This document shows, in pieces, positions 43,446 to 52,705 of a stretch of 64,000 bases of DNA; position 1 is the stretch's first letter, and every line of letters begins with the position of its first letter. Source of the stretch: Rhizobium johnstonii 3841 (GTDB lineage Bacteria > Pseudomonadota > Alphaproteobacteria > Rhizobiales > Rhizobiaceae); the NCBI RefSeq assembly GCF_000009265.1, contig NC_008384.1:434001-498000 (forward strand). Direction: 5' to 3'. The position numbers and the translations under genes are program-made. Under the pieces are notes generated by a model. That model was not told the origin of the DNA and made no database searches. It saw only the letters and a program-made list of their open reading frames with translations.

Positions 43446-44774
43446 TCAGCCGACGATCTTTGCCAACAGCCGTCCGACATCCTCGTTGGCGACATTGTTA
43501 TGGGCGTCCGACGCCGCTGTCTTGATGATGTACTTGTCCGCCAGGAAGGTGTTGACCTTGCCGGCCTGCGGCGCGAAGACGGCATCCGTATCGTCCTCGA
43601 CAGCCTGTCCCGCCTTCAGGTGCTGCGGACCGTTCGCCCCCATCGCCCCGAACTCGTCGTTGGCATCGCCGATGCTCTTGGCGATATCGCGCGACAGGCG
43701 CGACGCCAGCGCATAGGCGAGCGTGCAGGCGAGATCGTTGTGGGTGTGGGTGATACAGATCGGGCCGGTCGGTTTGCCAACGACATCGGGAAAGGCGCCA
43801 GCAAGGCCCGGCTTGATCTCTTTGGCGAAGCCATTGTGCGAGAAGGCGCCCTGCAGCAGGGTGAGCGAGAAGAATTCCAGCTTCGGGACCGGGGCGAGCC
43901 CGTTTGCCGCCGCCGCGACCAGCCGGGCGCCGAAGCTGTGGCCGACGAGATGCAGGCGGATCGGCTGCTGCAGCACGAGCTTCGACAGCACGCTTTTCGT
44001 CAACGCCTCGCCGACGATGCCGGCGCGCTTCTTCATTTCGTAATAGGTCAGCTGGTTCAGGAACCGCGCCACCGCCGCTCTCGGGCCGGAGATCAGGCCC
44101 GAGACGACGTCGCCGAGCCCTTGAGCCTTGCCGACGGAGCGTTCGAGGTTAAATGTCGGCGCCGCGATGAGAGCTTCCATCAGCATTTTGGCGCTGGTGG
44201 CATCGTCCGTGGCGAGCGCAATCGGCGCTGAATCCGCTTTGAGTTCGGAATCCGTTCCCGGAGAACCGAGTGCTTCGTTGCCGTTCTTGACGAGGAAAAA
44301 CGACGTCGTTTCATCGAGCGTCTTCGCTGCAGCCCGCGCCGTCTGGGCCGTCGCGGCGCCATCCGGCCCGAAGAGATCCTTGAAATCCTTCAGCACGTTT
44401 TTGAAGGCCTGATCGTCGAGATCCTCAGGGCCTGCCGCCGTCCCATCTGCTGCCAGAGTTCCACCGCCGCCTGGCGTCACCAGTGTCTGCTCGTCGAAAT
44501 CGGTGCGATAGGCCTTGGCGGGCCAGACGACGCCGGCGACGACGGTGTGGCTCGCCTTGTCGGGCGCAAGCTTCTTGCGGGCGTTCGCCCACAGGGTTCC
44601 GTAGAGCTTGCGGGCATCGTCCTTGGTATTCTTCCAGCCATGCGACATGACCACCAGATCGGTCGTTCCGGGCTGGTTGAGCAACGCCGCGAGACTTGTC
44701 GCCGTCGCGGGATCGATCGCGCCAGTCTTGTCGAATTCGAGCCATAGGAATGGCGAGGGTCCAAGCGTGTCCAT
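43446..44774 (-). CDS. Alpha/beta-hydrolase-like protein, partner of a subtilase
   Basis: A 442-aa soluble protein with no signal peptide. An N-terminal strand-HG motif (LVVMSHGWKN, residues 40-49) and the nucleophile elbow HLVGHSFGARLVAAA with Ser280 indicate a lipase/esterase-type alpha/beta hydrolase. The regions between are unlike common esterases, with long Ala-, Asp- and Lys-rich insertions at about 100-200. The later HTHNDLAC is a plausible catalytic-histidine region. It begins nine bases after a subtilisin-like gene with a GTAAGGAGG ribosome-binding site, so the two form a two-gene operon. The function of the pair is unknown. Confidence 0.7.
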   Translation of the reverse strand: MDTLGPSPFLWLEFDKTGAIDPATATSLAALLNQPGTTDLVVMSHGWKNTKDDARKLYGTLWANARKKLAPDKASHTVVAGVVWPAKAYRTDFDEQTLVTPGGGGTLAADGTAAGPEDLDDQAFKNVLKDFKDLFGPDGAATAQTARAAAKTLDETTSFFLVKNGNEALGSPGTDSELKADSAPIALATDDATSAKMLMEALIAAPTFNLERSVGKAQGLGDVVSGLISGPRAAVARFLNQLTYYEMKKRAGIVGEALTKSVLSKLVLQQPIRLHLVGHSFGARLVAAAANGLAPVPKLEFFSLTLLQGAFSHNGFAKEIKPGLAGAFPDVVGKPTGPICITHTHNDLACTLAYALASRLSRDIAKSIGDANDEFGAMGANGPQHLKAGQAVEDDTDAVFAPQAGKVNTFLADKYIIKTAASDAHNNVANEDVGRLLAKIVG

Positions 44775-44783
44775 ATGTCCTCC

Positions 44784-46460
44784 TTACACAGCCTGTAGCG
44801 TTCGCATCAGATCGAGCAGGCCGGCGCCCTGAAACTCCGGCCGCCGCTTGAGATCGGTCGCAGCACTGACGAAGATCTCTTTGACGCGTTCCGGCTGGCC
44901 GAGAAATTCACGCCGAACCGAGAGGAACGCGGCGATCGCGCCGGAGACATGCGGCGTCGCCATGCTCGTTCCGGTATCCTCCCGGAACGGCGCTTCGCCT
45001 GACTTGGCACCGTTGTAGAGCGCGCATGAGATGATGCGCTCGCCAGGTGCGACGAGATCTGGCTTCATCCGCCCATCCGCGGTCGGTCCCTTGGAGGAAA
45101 AATAGGAGACGCCGTAGGTATGCGGCATGTCGCGATGCGTCGAGCCGACGGTGATGGCGAGCGCTGCGTTGCCGGGATCCATGATCGTGCCGCTATGGGC
45201 CGCGCGCTCCGGCGCGCCTGAGAATTGCGTCACCGTACCGTAGCCGGCATTGCCGGCCGCGACCACGACGCAGACGCCCGAACGCACCAGCCTGTCGACC
45301 TCGACGCAGAGCGGGCTTTGCCCTGCCGCGAACCAGACCGGATCGAACGGATAGCCAAGGCTGAGATTGATGCCGTGGATCTTGATGTTGCGCCCATAGT
45401 CGTTCGAGCGCTGGACATAGCCGATCGCAGCCAGCAGATTGCTGAGCTTGCCTTGCTTCTCATTGGCCAGCACTTTCAGGCTCAACAGCTTGCAGTGCGG
45501 TGCCATACCGGTGATGACGCCGTCATGAGTATCCTTGACGGTTGATTTGGTCCCGTCCTCGTTGCGCACCTCCGATTTCACGCAGATCTTCTTGACCGCG
45601 TCCGTTTTCGGTTCGTCCAGCACCGATGTGCGGCCGGCGATGATGCCGGCAACATGGGTTCCATGGCCGGCATTGTCGATCAGCGCCGCAGCCGACGCCA
45701 CGGCCGGGTCCGGATTGTCGGCCGTGAAATCCCGATGAAAGAGGCCGTCCGGCAGATCGAGCGTTCTCAGTGTTTTGAAATGCGGATGCGTCCCGTCAAT
45801 GCCGGTATCGGCCACTGCCCAGACAATGCCTTTTCCGCTGGCTGCGAAGGATGCATGCGCCGCATCGCATTTGATTGTCCTGACGGATTCGTAGACGCAG
45901 CGTTTGATCTGGTGATCGCACCAGATCTTGTAGACGAGTGGTATCTTCTTATTCTTGCTGCCGCTTTTGGTTTCACCCTTATTCTTGTCGTCATCCTTTT
46001 GGGGCATTGTCCAGCTCGAAAGCCGGTCAATGGCTTCCCGGGTCAGGGTCGCGAAGGCGTAGCTGTCGGTCCAGAGGGATTTGGCGGCAATCCTGCCGCC
46101 GTTCGAAAACATCTGCGAGAGGTCCAGTTTGCTGTCCTCCGAGACCGCAGGCATGCCGAGCGGCGGCGACATGCCGAAACGCCACAGGTTGTTGCTCTCG
46201 TCAGTCGCCCCAATCCTGTTGAGGTACAACAGGAATGCTTCGAACAATAGTTGCCGCGCCGCCGTGCCGCCGCCCGGAAAGTCGCGGTTGAATTCGATGA
46301 TGACATCGAAGTGCTTCGCCTTGCCCATCCCCTTGGGGGGATCCGTCTTGCCCTTCATGAACGACGAGAGATCGCCCCCGATCCGCGTCTTGACGAGGTT
46401 TTCTTGAATGTTGCCCTCGGATTTTCTCCGAGGCCGTGCTGGCTGCGGCCCTCTCGCCAT
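44784..46460 (-). CDS. S8 family (subtilisin-like) serine peptidase without signal peptide
   Basis: A 558-aa protease with a complete triad: Asp218 in VADTGID, His266 in NAGHGTHVAG, Ser499 in GTSMATPHVSG, and oxyanion Asn404 in AAGNAG. The first 200 residues are not a normal inhibitor propeptide: they start basic (MARGPQPARPRRK) and contain a Lys/Asp-rich linker (about 155-172). No Sec signal is visible, so it may act in the cytoplasm. The start at 46460 has a GGGAGGAG ribosome-binding site; an upstream extension to 46502 is rejected. An alpha/beta-hydrolase-like gene follows immediately. Confidence 0.85.
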   Translation of the reverse strand: MARGPQPARPRRKSEGNIQENLVKTRIGGDLSSFMKGKTDPPKGMGKAKHFDVIIEFNRDFPGGGTAARQLLFEAFLLYLNRIGATDESNNLWRFGMSPPLGMPAVSEDSKLDLSQMFSNGGRIAAKSLWTDSYAFATLTREAIDRLSSWTMPQKDDDKNKGETKSGSKNKKIPLVYKIWCDHQIKRCVYESVRTIKCDAAHASFAASGKGIVWAVADTGIDGTHPHFKTLRTLDLPDGLFHRDFTADNPDPAVASAAALIDNAGHGTHVAGIIAGRTSVLDEPKTDAVKKICVKSEVRNEDGTKSTVKDTHDGVITGMAPHCKLLSLKVLANEKQGKLSNLLAAIGYVQRSNDYGRNIKIHGINLSLGYPFDPVWFAAGQSPLCVEVDRLVRSGVCVVVAAGNAGYGTVTQFSGAPERAAHSGTIMDPGNAALAITVGSTHRDMPHTYGVSYFSSKGPTADGRMKPDLVAPGERIISCALYNGAKSGEAPFREDTGTSMATPHVSGAIAAFLSVRREFLGQPERVKEIFVSAATDLKRRPEFQGAGLLDLMRTLQAV

Positions 46461-46532
46461 GCGGTCTCCTCCCTCTTTGGAAAGAATAACAGCGACAACC
46501 ATAGGTGCAATATATTTCTGAAATGCAGCTCT

Positions 46533-46547
46533 ATATTTACTAAATAT
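46533..46547. promoter_or_regulatory. AT-rich palindrome upstream of the subtilase operon
   Basis: ATATTTA-C-TAAATAT is a perfect 7+7 palindrome with a single central base, in an AT-rich stretch about 75 bases upstream of the subtilase start. It could be an operator or part of the promoter for the subtilase/hydrolase pair. Confidence 0.4.
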
Positions 46548-46594
46548 CCGAATGACTTTAAAATCGCCGATCTACACTCGCTCCGGCAATGCGC

Positions 46595-48283
46595 TCATGC
46601 ATGAACCCCTTTCACGCGATAGACCTCGGGATCGGGGATCGGAACCGCGGCGATCAGCGCGCGGGTGTAGTCATCCCTGGGGTTCTCGAAGATATCCCGC
46701 CGCGTGCCGGTTTCGATGATGCGGCCGGCGCGCATGACGGCGACGTTGTGGGACATGCGCTCGACCACCGCCATGTCGTGGGAGATGAAGAGATAGGCGA
46801 GCCCCATCGTTTCCTGCAGTTCGAGCAGCAGGTCGAGCACGCGGGCGCGGACGGAGACGTCGAGCGCTGCGACGCTTTCGTCGGCAACGATCAGCTTGGG
46901 CTCCAGCGCCAGCGCCCGGGCGATGCAGATGCGCTGGCGCTGGCCGCCGGAAAACTCGTGTGGATAGCGCGTCGCCGCATCAGGCGTCAGGCCGACCCGG
47001 CGCAGCAGTTCGGCGACGCGGTCCTGCCGTTCGCTGTGGTTGCCGATGCCGTGGATGAGCATCGGTTCGCCGATCGCCTTGCCGACGGCCATGCGCGGGT
47101 CGAGCGAGGCATAGGGATCCTGGAAGATCATTTGCGCCGAGCGGCGCACAGGCCGCATCTCGCGCTGGCTGAGGCCGGCGATATTGCGGCCGTCGATCAG
47201 GACGTTGCCCTTGAAGGGGATGAGACCGAGCACGGCTTTGCCGGTCGTTGATTTGCCGGAGCCGCTTTCGCCGACGAGGCCGAGCGTTTCACCCGGCAGG
47301 ATATCGAAGGAAACGCCATCGACGGCTGCGACCGGCGGCTTGCCCTTGAAAAACCGGCTTGCGGCATTGCCATAGGTGACGGTGAGGTCGCGCACGTTCA
47401 GCACCGGCGTGCGGTTCGGATGCAGCGTCTCGACGGCGCGCTGGGTGATGCGCGGCGGACGGTCGGTGCCGGTAAGCGCGCCGAGCCGCGGGACGGCGGC
47501 GAGCAATTGTTGTGTATAGGCCTCCTTCGGCCGTTGGAAGACGGCGAGCGCCGTTCCCTGCTCGACGATCCTGCCATTCTGCATGATGACGACGCGGTCG
47601 GCCATTTCGGCGACAACGCCCATGTCATGAGTGATCAGGATGATCGAGGCGCCGAATTCGCGCTTCAACTCGCGCATCAGCTTGAGGATTTGCGCCTGCA
47701 CGGTGACGTCGAGTGCCGTCGTCGGCTCGTCGGCAATCAGCACCTTCGGCCGGCAGGAGAGCGCCATGGCGATCATCACCCGCTGGCGCATGCCGCCGGA
47801 AAGCTCGTGCGGATATTGCTTCAGCCGCCGGGCCGGCTCGGTGATCTGCACGGCATCGAGCATCTTCAGCGCCACCGCCTCGGCATTGTCGCTGCCCTGG
47901 TGCGCGCGGATTGCCTCGGTCAGCTGGCTGCCGACCGACATGACCGGGTTGAGCGAGGTCATCGGCTCCTGGAATACCATGGCGATATCGCCGCCGCGCA
48001 CGCTGCGCATCGCCCGATCGGAAAGTTTGAGCAGGTCGCGCTCGCCAAGCAGCACGCTGCCGGAGGCGACCCGTAGCGAGGCTTTCGGCAAGAGCCCCAT
48101 GATCGACAGCGAGGTGACCGACTTGCCGGAGCCGGATTCGCCGGCGATGCAGAGCGTTTCGCCGCTTGCAAGCTCGAAGCTGACATCCTCGAGCACCGGC
48201 TTGCGGCCTTCGGGTGTGCGGGCATCGACGCTCAGATTGCGAAGGCTGAGCACCGGTGCTGCGGCGGGCGTGGCTTCGTTCAC
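46595..48283 (-). CDS. Dipeptide-type ABC transporter double ATP-binding protein (GsiA-like)
   Basis: Two fused DppD/DppF-type ATPases in 562 aa. Domain one (about 10-265) has GESGSGKSVTSL, LSGGMRQRVMIAMAL and VLIADEPTTALD. Domain two (about 295-555) has GESGSGKSTTGKA, FSGGQRQRICIARAL and LIVADESVAALD, where the Walker B neighbour is the usual ESVAALD. It uses a GTG start overlapping the stop of the preceding formamidase gene (GTGA), and it is the last gene of the amiC-amiR operon. It powers the permeases encoded upstream in that operon. Confidence 0.92.
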   Translation of the reverse strand: MNEATPAAAPVLSLRNLSVDARTPEGRKPVLEDVSFELASGETLCIAGESGSGKSVTSLSIMGLLPKASLRVASGSVLLGERDLLKLSDRAMRSVRGGDIAMVFQEPMTSLNPVMSVGSQLTEAIRAHQGSDNAEAVALKMLDAVQITEPARRLKQYPHELSGGMRQRVMIAMALSCRPKVLIADEPTTALDVTVQAQILKLMRELKREFGASIILITHDMGVVAEMADRVVIMQNGRIVEQGTALAVFQRPKEAYTQQLLAAVPRLGALTGTDRPPRITQRAVETLHPNRTPVLNVRDLTVTYGNAASRFFKGKPPVAAVDGVSFDILPGETLGLVGESGSGKSTTGKAVLGLIPFKGNVLIDGRNIAGLSQREMRPVRRSAQMIFQDPYASLDPRMAVGKAIGEPMLIHGIGNHSERQDRVAELLRRVGLTPDAATRYPHEFSGGQRQRICIARALALEPKLIVADESVAALDVSVRARVLDLLLELQETMGLAYLFISHDMAVVERMSHNVAVMRAGRIIETGTRRDIFENPRDDYTRALIAAVPIPDPEVYRVKGVHA

Positions 48284-49224
48284 GCGAACACGATCCTCGG
48301 GAAGTAGAAGGAAACCACCCAGTTCGGCTGGTCGACGATCTCGCTGATCCGGAGATCGCCGCAGACCGAGCAGAGCAGGTAGGCATCGACGGCGCTCATG
48401 CCGTGTTCGGCGCCGAGAAGATCGATCATGCGCATGACGCTTTCGCGCGCCCCGGTCATCAGGTCAGGGCCGATGCCTGTCGTCACCTCGTAGCCGGCGC
48501 CGTCGAGATGGCGGGTTACCGGTTCGGTCGTGGTGAAGCGCGGCGTCTGCAGCTTGGCGTCCTTGACGAGCTCGATCGTCGCTTCGACGTTCATCTGGCT
48601 TTCGATCGCCGTGCCGCAGACTTCGCCATCGCCCTGGGCGGCATGGGTATCCCCGATCGAAAACAGTGCGCCGTCGACCTCGACGGGCAGATAGAGCGTC
48701 ACGCCTGCCGTCAGGTCGCGGATGTCCATGTTGCCGCCGACGCGACGCGGGGGAACGACGGAATGGGTGCCGGGCTCGGCGGGTGCGACGCCGATCGTGC
48801 CGGCGAAGGGCTTCAGCGGCACGCGGCCGCCCGGACCGTAAAGGGCGGGCACCATGCTGTTGGCGTCATAAGACCAGACGTGCAGCGCCGGATCCTTGAA
48901 TTGGTCGGCAAGCAGGCCGAAGCCTGGAATATTGGCCGTCCAGCCGACGCCCGACGGAATGAACTTGCGCAGCGTCACCTTCAGCGCATCGCCGGGTTTG
49001 GCGCCTTCGATATAGACCGGGCCGGAGACCGGGTTGATCTTGCCGAAATCGAGCGTGTTCAGCGTTTCCAGGGTCGCGTCGCTTCCGAGCTGGCCACCCG
49101 ATGAATCCATGCATTCGAAGTGGATCGTCTCGCCGGGCTTGGCGACGACGGCGGGGGGGAAATCCTTGTTCCAGCCGAAATTATGCTGGGCGCGGTGGAT
49201 GGTGTGGGTGCAGGCGATGCACAT
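48280..49224 (-). CDS. Acetamidase/formamidase family protein
   Basis: FmdA/AmdA-family amidohydrolase of 314 aa, likely cytoplasmic, hydrolysing formamide, acetamide or another small amide to ammonia and acid. Family features include CMDSSGGQLGSDATLETL near residue 38, the YIEGAKPGDALKV segment, GGNMDIRDLTAGVTLYLPV and GDTHAAQGDGEVCGTAIE. Its position between the transporter binding protein and ATPase genes, downstream of the amide sensor pair amiC-amiR, makes it the enzyme that consumes the imported amide. AmiE-type aliphatic amidase is not present here. Confidence 0.88.
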   Translation of the reverse strand: MCIACTHTIHRAQHNFGWNKDFPPAVVAKPGETIHFECMDSSGGQLGSDATLETLNTLDFGKINPVSGPVYIEGAKPGDALKVTLRKFIPSGVGWTANIPGFGLLADQFKDPALHVWSYDANSMVPALYGPGGRVPLKPFAGTIGVAPAEPGTHSVVPPRRVGGNMDIRDLTAGVTLYLPVEVDGALFSIGDTHAAQGDGEVCGTAIESQMNVEATIELVKDAKLQTPRFTTTEPVTRHLDGAGYEVTTGIGPDLMTGARESVMRMIDLLGAEHGMSAVDAYLLCSVCGDLRISEIVDQPNWVVSFYFPRIVFA

Positions 49225-49291
49225 GTCATGTCTCCCTCGATTTTATGATGCCTTCCCGGCATGGACCGGGAAGGCTTTGTTTCTTCAGGGC

Positions 49292-50911
49292 TTATTGCTT
49301 GACGTAGATCGCGTCGTAATTGATGACGCGGGTCGGATCGATGTAGATGTTGTCGGCACCGCCCATGCGCAGCGACTTGGCGACGACGCGGCGTTCGTTG
49401 ATGACAGGGATCCACGGCGCATCGGCCATGATATCGGTAAAGATCTTGTCCCAGGCGGCGGTGCGCTCGGCGGCCTTTGCCGGATCGGACATGGAGTCGG
49501 CGGCAACGGCGCGCTTGTCGAGATCGGCGTTGCAGTACCATGACCAGTTCCAGCCGCCCGGGACCGCGCCGGCGCAACCGAGGATCGGGCCGTAGAAGTT
49601 GGACGGATCCGGGAAGTCGGCGATCCAGGCCATGCCGCCCGACCAGATCATCGGCGCTTCGCCTTCCGTGCCGCCGGCCGCGATGACGTTTGCCTGGGCG
49701 AGCGCCCGGACTTCGGCTTTGACGCCGACAGCGGCCAGATCCTGCTGGATCGCCTGGGCGATACGCGGCTGCGGGTCGGTGTTGGTGGAGTAGAGCACGG
49801 TCTCGAAACCGTCGGGATAACCGGCTTCGGCAAGCAGCGCCTTGGCTTTCGCCACATCATAGGCATAGCCGGTGAAGGACTTGTCGTAGCCCGGCATCAG
49901 CGGCGGCAGCGGCTGGTTGGCGGGCGTTGCGCGGCCGTTGAGGATGCGGGTGATGCGGTCCTTGTTGATCGCCATGTTCAGCGCCTGGCGAACCTTGAGG
50001 TTATCGAAGGGCTTCACCTTGGTGTTCAGCGTGATGTAGCCGGTGTGCAGCTGTTCGCCGTCGACGATCATCTGCGCGCCCTCGGCCGAATTCTTGATTT
50101 CGAGGAACTTTGCCGGCGGAATGCCGTCGCCTGCAATATCAACCTCGCCCTTCTGCAGGCGCAAGAGCGCCACCAGCGGCTCCTGGCCGACTTCGACCTT
50201 GAAGCTGTCGATATAGGGAACGCCCTTGACGAAATAATCCTTGTTGCGCTCGAAAACGAGCTGCTGGCCGATCGTCCAATCCTTCAGGATGAAGGTGCCG
50301 GAGCCGACCGGCTTCTTGCCGAAGTCGCCTGCCGCTGCCTCGACGGCTTCCTTCGGCACGACCGAGGCGAAGTTGATGGCGAGCACGTGCAGGAAGGTGG
50401 CGTCGGGACGCGAGAGGTTGAAGATGACGGTGCCGTCATCCGGCGTCTCGATGCCGGAGAGCGTCGTCGTCTTGCCGCCGGTTTCATCCTCGAAGCCCTT
50501 GATGGCGCCGAAGAAGCCGGCGCCAGGCCCCTGCGTCTTCGGGTCGACGGCGCGTTCGATCGAGTACTTCACGTCGGAGGCGACGAGTTCGCGGCCGTTC
50601 GAGAACTTCACGCCCTTGTGCAGCTTGAAGGTGTAGGTCAAGCCGTCGGGTGAAACGGTGAAGCTGTCGGCAAGCGAGGGAACCGGGTTCGGCGTGCCGG
50701 GCGCATAGTCCATCAGGCGGGAATAGAGGCTCTTGATCATCGACCAATTGACCCAGTCGTAGCCGATCGCCGGGTCGAGCGTGGTGATGTCGTCCTTGTA
50801 GGTGACGACGATATCGCCGCCCTGCTTGGGCGTTTCCTGCGCCATGACGGATAATGGGGCGAGCGCCACCATCGTTGCCATGGTCGTCTGTTGCAGCCAG
50901 CGTTTGAACAT
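49292..50911 (-). CDS. ABC transporter substrate-binding protein, family 5 (amide operon)
   Basis: Periplasmic SBP_bac_5 protein of 539 aa, with a Sec signal peptide of about 24 residues ending in SVMA. The family motif FKLHKGVKFSNGRELVASDV lies near residue 90, followed by NLSRPDATFLHVLAI and a C-terminal NWSWYCNADLDKRA. The start at 50911 gives a clean signal peptide; extension to 50986 is rejected. It follows the DppB-like permease by 25 bases. Ligand expected to be an amide or amidated peptide, by operon context. Confidence 0.9.
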   Translation of the reverse strand: MFKRWLQQTTMATMVALAPLSVMAQETPKQGGDIVVTYKDDITTLDPAIGYDWVNWSMIKSLYSRLMDYAPGTPNPVPSLADSFTVSPDGLTYTFKLHKGVKFSNGRELVASDVKYSIERAVDPKTQGPGAGFFGAIKGFEDETGGKTTTLSGIETPDDGTVIFNLSRPDATFLHVLAINFASVVPKEAVEAAAGDFGKKPVGSGTFILKDWTIGQQLVFERNKDYFVKGVPYIDSFKVEVGQEPLVALLRLQKGEVDIAGDGIPPAKFLEIKNSAEGAQMIVDGEQLHTGYITLNTKVKPFDNLKVRQALNMAINKDRITRILNGRATPANQPLPPLMPGYDKSFTGYAYDVAKAKALLAEAGYPDGFETVLYSTNTDPQPRIAQAIQQDLAAVGVKAEVRALAQANVIAAGGTEGEAPMIWSGGMAWIADFPDPSNFYGPILGCAGAVPGGWNWSWYCNADLDKRAVAADSMSDPAKAAERTAAWDKIFTDIMADAPWIPVINERRVVAKSLRMGGADNIYIDPTRVINYDAIYVKQ

Positions 50912-50936
50912 CTTGGTTCCCCTTCTTTGGTTGCTG

Positions 50937-51857
50937 TCAGCGTGTGCGGATGCGCGGATCGATGACCGGCGCGACGAGGTCGGCAAGCAGATTGCCGATG
51001 ATGATGGCGAGCGCCGAGGTTAGCGTGACGCCCATGATGATCGGGATGTCGACCTGCTGGATCGCCTGCCAGGCGAGCTGGCCGATGCCGGGCCAGCCAT
51101 AGACCGCTTCGACCACGACCACTCCGCCCATGAACTGGCCGATATCGATGCCGATCATGGCGATGATCGGCAGCACGGCGTTGGGCAGCGCATGCCGCAG
51201 GATGACGCGTTTCGAGGAAAGACCCTTGGCGCGCGCCGTGCGGACATAATCCTGGTTCAGCACGTCGATCATCGACGAGCGCACCATGCGGGCGTACCAG
51301 CCGGCGCCGCAGATGCCGAGCGTTACAGCAGGCAGGACGAGATGCGAGAAGCTGCCGTAGCCGCTCATCGGAAACCAGCCGAGCGTTGCCGCCAGCAGGT
51401 AGAGCAGCAGCAGGGCGACGAGGAACTGCGGCGCCGAGGTGCCGACAAAGGAGGCCATCATCACCAGCCGGTCGACGAAGCCGCCGCGGCGCACGGCGGC
51501 GATGGTGCCGAGCGTCAGGCCGAGCACCACCTCGACGAAGATGCCGGCAAGCATCAGCGTCAGCGTCGCCGGCAGGCGGGCGGCGATCAGCGTCCAGACA
51601 TCGGTTTTCTGCGCATAGGAGCGGCCGAGATTGCCATGCAGCAGATTGCCGAGATAGGTGCCGAACTGGACCAGCAACGGTTGGTCGAGGCCAAGCTCAT
51701 GGCGGATGTTGACGACCGTCTGGGCGGTGGCGCTGCGGCCGGCGATCATGCGGGCCGGATCGGCCGGAAGAGCATAGAGCAGCACGAAGGTGATTGCCGC
51801 GACGCCGAGCAGGATGAGGGCCGCCTGCGCCAGCCTGCGCAACATGAGTGACGCCAT
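50937..51857 (-). CDS. Dipeptide-type ABC transporter permease (DppB-like, amide operon)
   Basis: Inner-membrane permease of 306 aa: a leading helix (LAQAALILLGVAAITFVLLYAL), the ALPADPARMIAG motif, then the transport domain with the EAA loop RTARAKGLSSKRVILRHALPNAVLP. Its ATG shares one base with the stop of the DppC-like permease upstream. About six hydrophobic segments are visible. Confidence 0.9.
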   Translation of the reverse strand: MASLMLRRLAQAALILLGVAAITFVLLYALPADPARMIAGRSATAQTVVNIRHELGLDQPLLVQFGTYLGNLLHGNLGRSYAQKTDVWTLIAARLPATLTLMLAGIFVEVVLGLTLGTIAAVRRGGFVDRLVMMASFVGTSAPQFLVALLLLYLLAATLGWFPMSGYGSFSHLVLPAVTLGICGAGWYARMVRSSMIDVLNQDYVRTARAKGLSSKRVILRHALPNAVLPIIAMIGIDIGQFMGGVVVVEAVYGWPGIGQLAWQAIQQVDIPIIMGVTLTSALAIIIGNLLADLVAPVIDPRIRTR

Positions 51858-52705
51858 CAGCCCCTCCCGCGCTGGGTCGGGTCGAGAATGTCGCGTAGCG
51901 CGTCGCCCACCAGATTGAAGGAAAGCGCCGTCAGAAGGATGATCGCGCCCGGAATGAAGACCAGCCAGGGGGCGGCCTGGAAATAGCTTTGGCTCTCGAA
52001 GATGATGTTGCCCCAGGAAGGCTGCGGCGGCTGGACGCCGACGCCGAGGAAGGAGAGTGTGGCCTCGAGCAGCACGGTGGTGGCGATGCCGAGCGTTCCC
52101 CAGACGATTGCCGTCGGCATGAGGTGCGGCAGGATATGCATGAAGAGCACGCGCATATGGCCGGCGCCGAGCGAGCGTTCGGCCATGATGAAATCCCGCT
52201 CCACCAGCCCGCGGGTTTCGGTATAGACGATGCGGGCGACCTGCACCCAGTTGACGAGCGCAATCACCATGGCGACGATCCAGAGGCTCGGCTTCAAAAG
52301 GGCTGCCAGCACGATGGCGAGAAGCAATGCCGGAAAGGCCATCATCAGATCGGTGAAGCGCATCAGGATGTTGCCCGGCAGTCCGCGGAGATAACCGGCG
52401 ACGATGCCGACGAAGAGGCCGATCGTCACCGCGATGCCATTGGCGACAAGGCCGATGATCAGCGAAGTGCGGGCGCCGAAGAGCAAGCGCGAGAAGAGGT
52501 CGCGGCCGAGCGTGTCGGTGCCTAGCAGATAGGGGCCGCCCGGCGGCAGCGGCGCGCCTTCGAGCGAGAGGCCGTCAAACATCTGCTCGTCGGGGCTGAA
52601 CGGTGCGATCCACGGCGCTGCGATGGCGAGCCCGATGACGAGCGTGACGACGATGAGGCCGAAAAGGGCCGTCGGCTGGCGGATCATCTGTTTCAAGACA
52701 TGCAT
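51857..52705 (-). CDS. Dipeptide-type ABC transporter permease (DppC-like, amide operon)
   Basis: Permease of 282 aa opening with the helix LFGLIVVTLVIGLAIAAPWIA, then the YLLGTDTLGRDLFSRLLFGART motif shortened here to its core GTDTLGRDLFSRL, and six hydrophobic segments in total. The start at 52705 overlaps the amiR stop by one base (TGATG). A much longer frame reaching 53170 exists only because amiR has no stops in that frame; it is not a fusion. It precedes the DppB-like permease, an inverted order compared with dppABCDF. Confidence 0.9.
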   Translation of the reverse strand: MHVLKQMIRQPTALFGLIVVTLVIGLAIAAPWIAPFSPDEQMFDGLSLEGAPLPPGGPYLLGTDTLGRDLFSRLLFGARTSLIIGLVANGIAVTIGLFVGIVAGYLRGLPGNILMRFTDLMMAFPALLLAIVLAALLKPSLWIVAMVIALVNWVQVARIVYTETRGLVERDFIMAERSLGAGHMRVLFMHILPHLMPTAIVWGTLGIATTVLLEATLSFLGVGVQPPQPSWGNIIFESQSYFQAAPWLVFIPGAIILLTALSFNLVGDALRDILDPTQRGRG

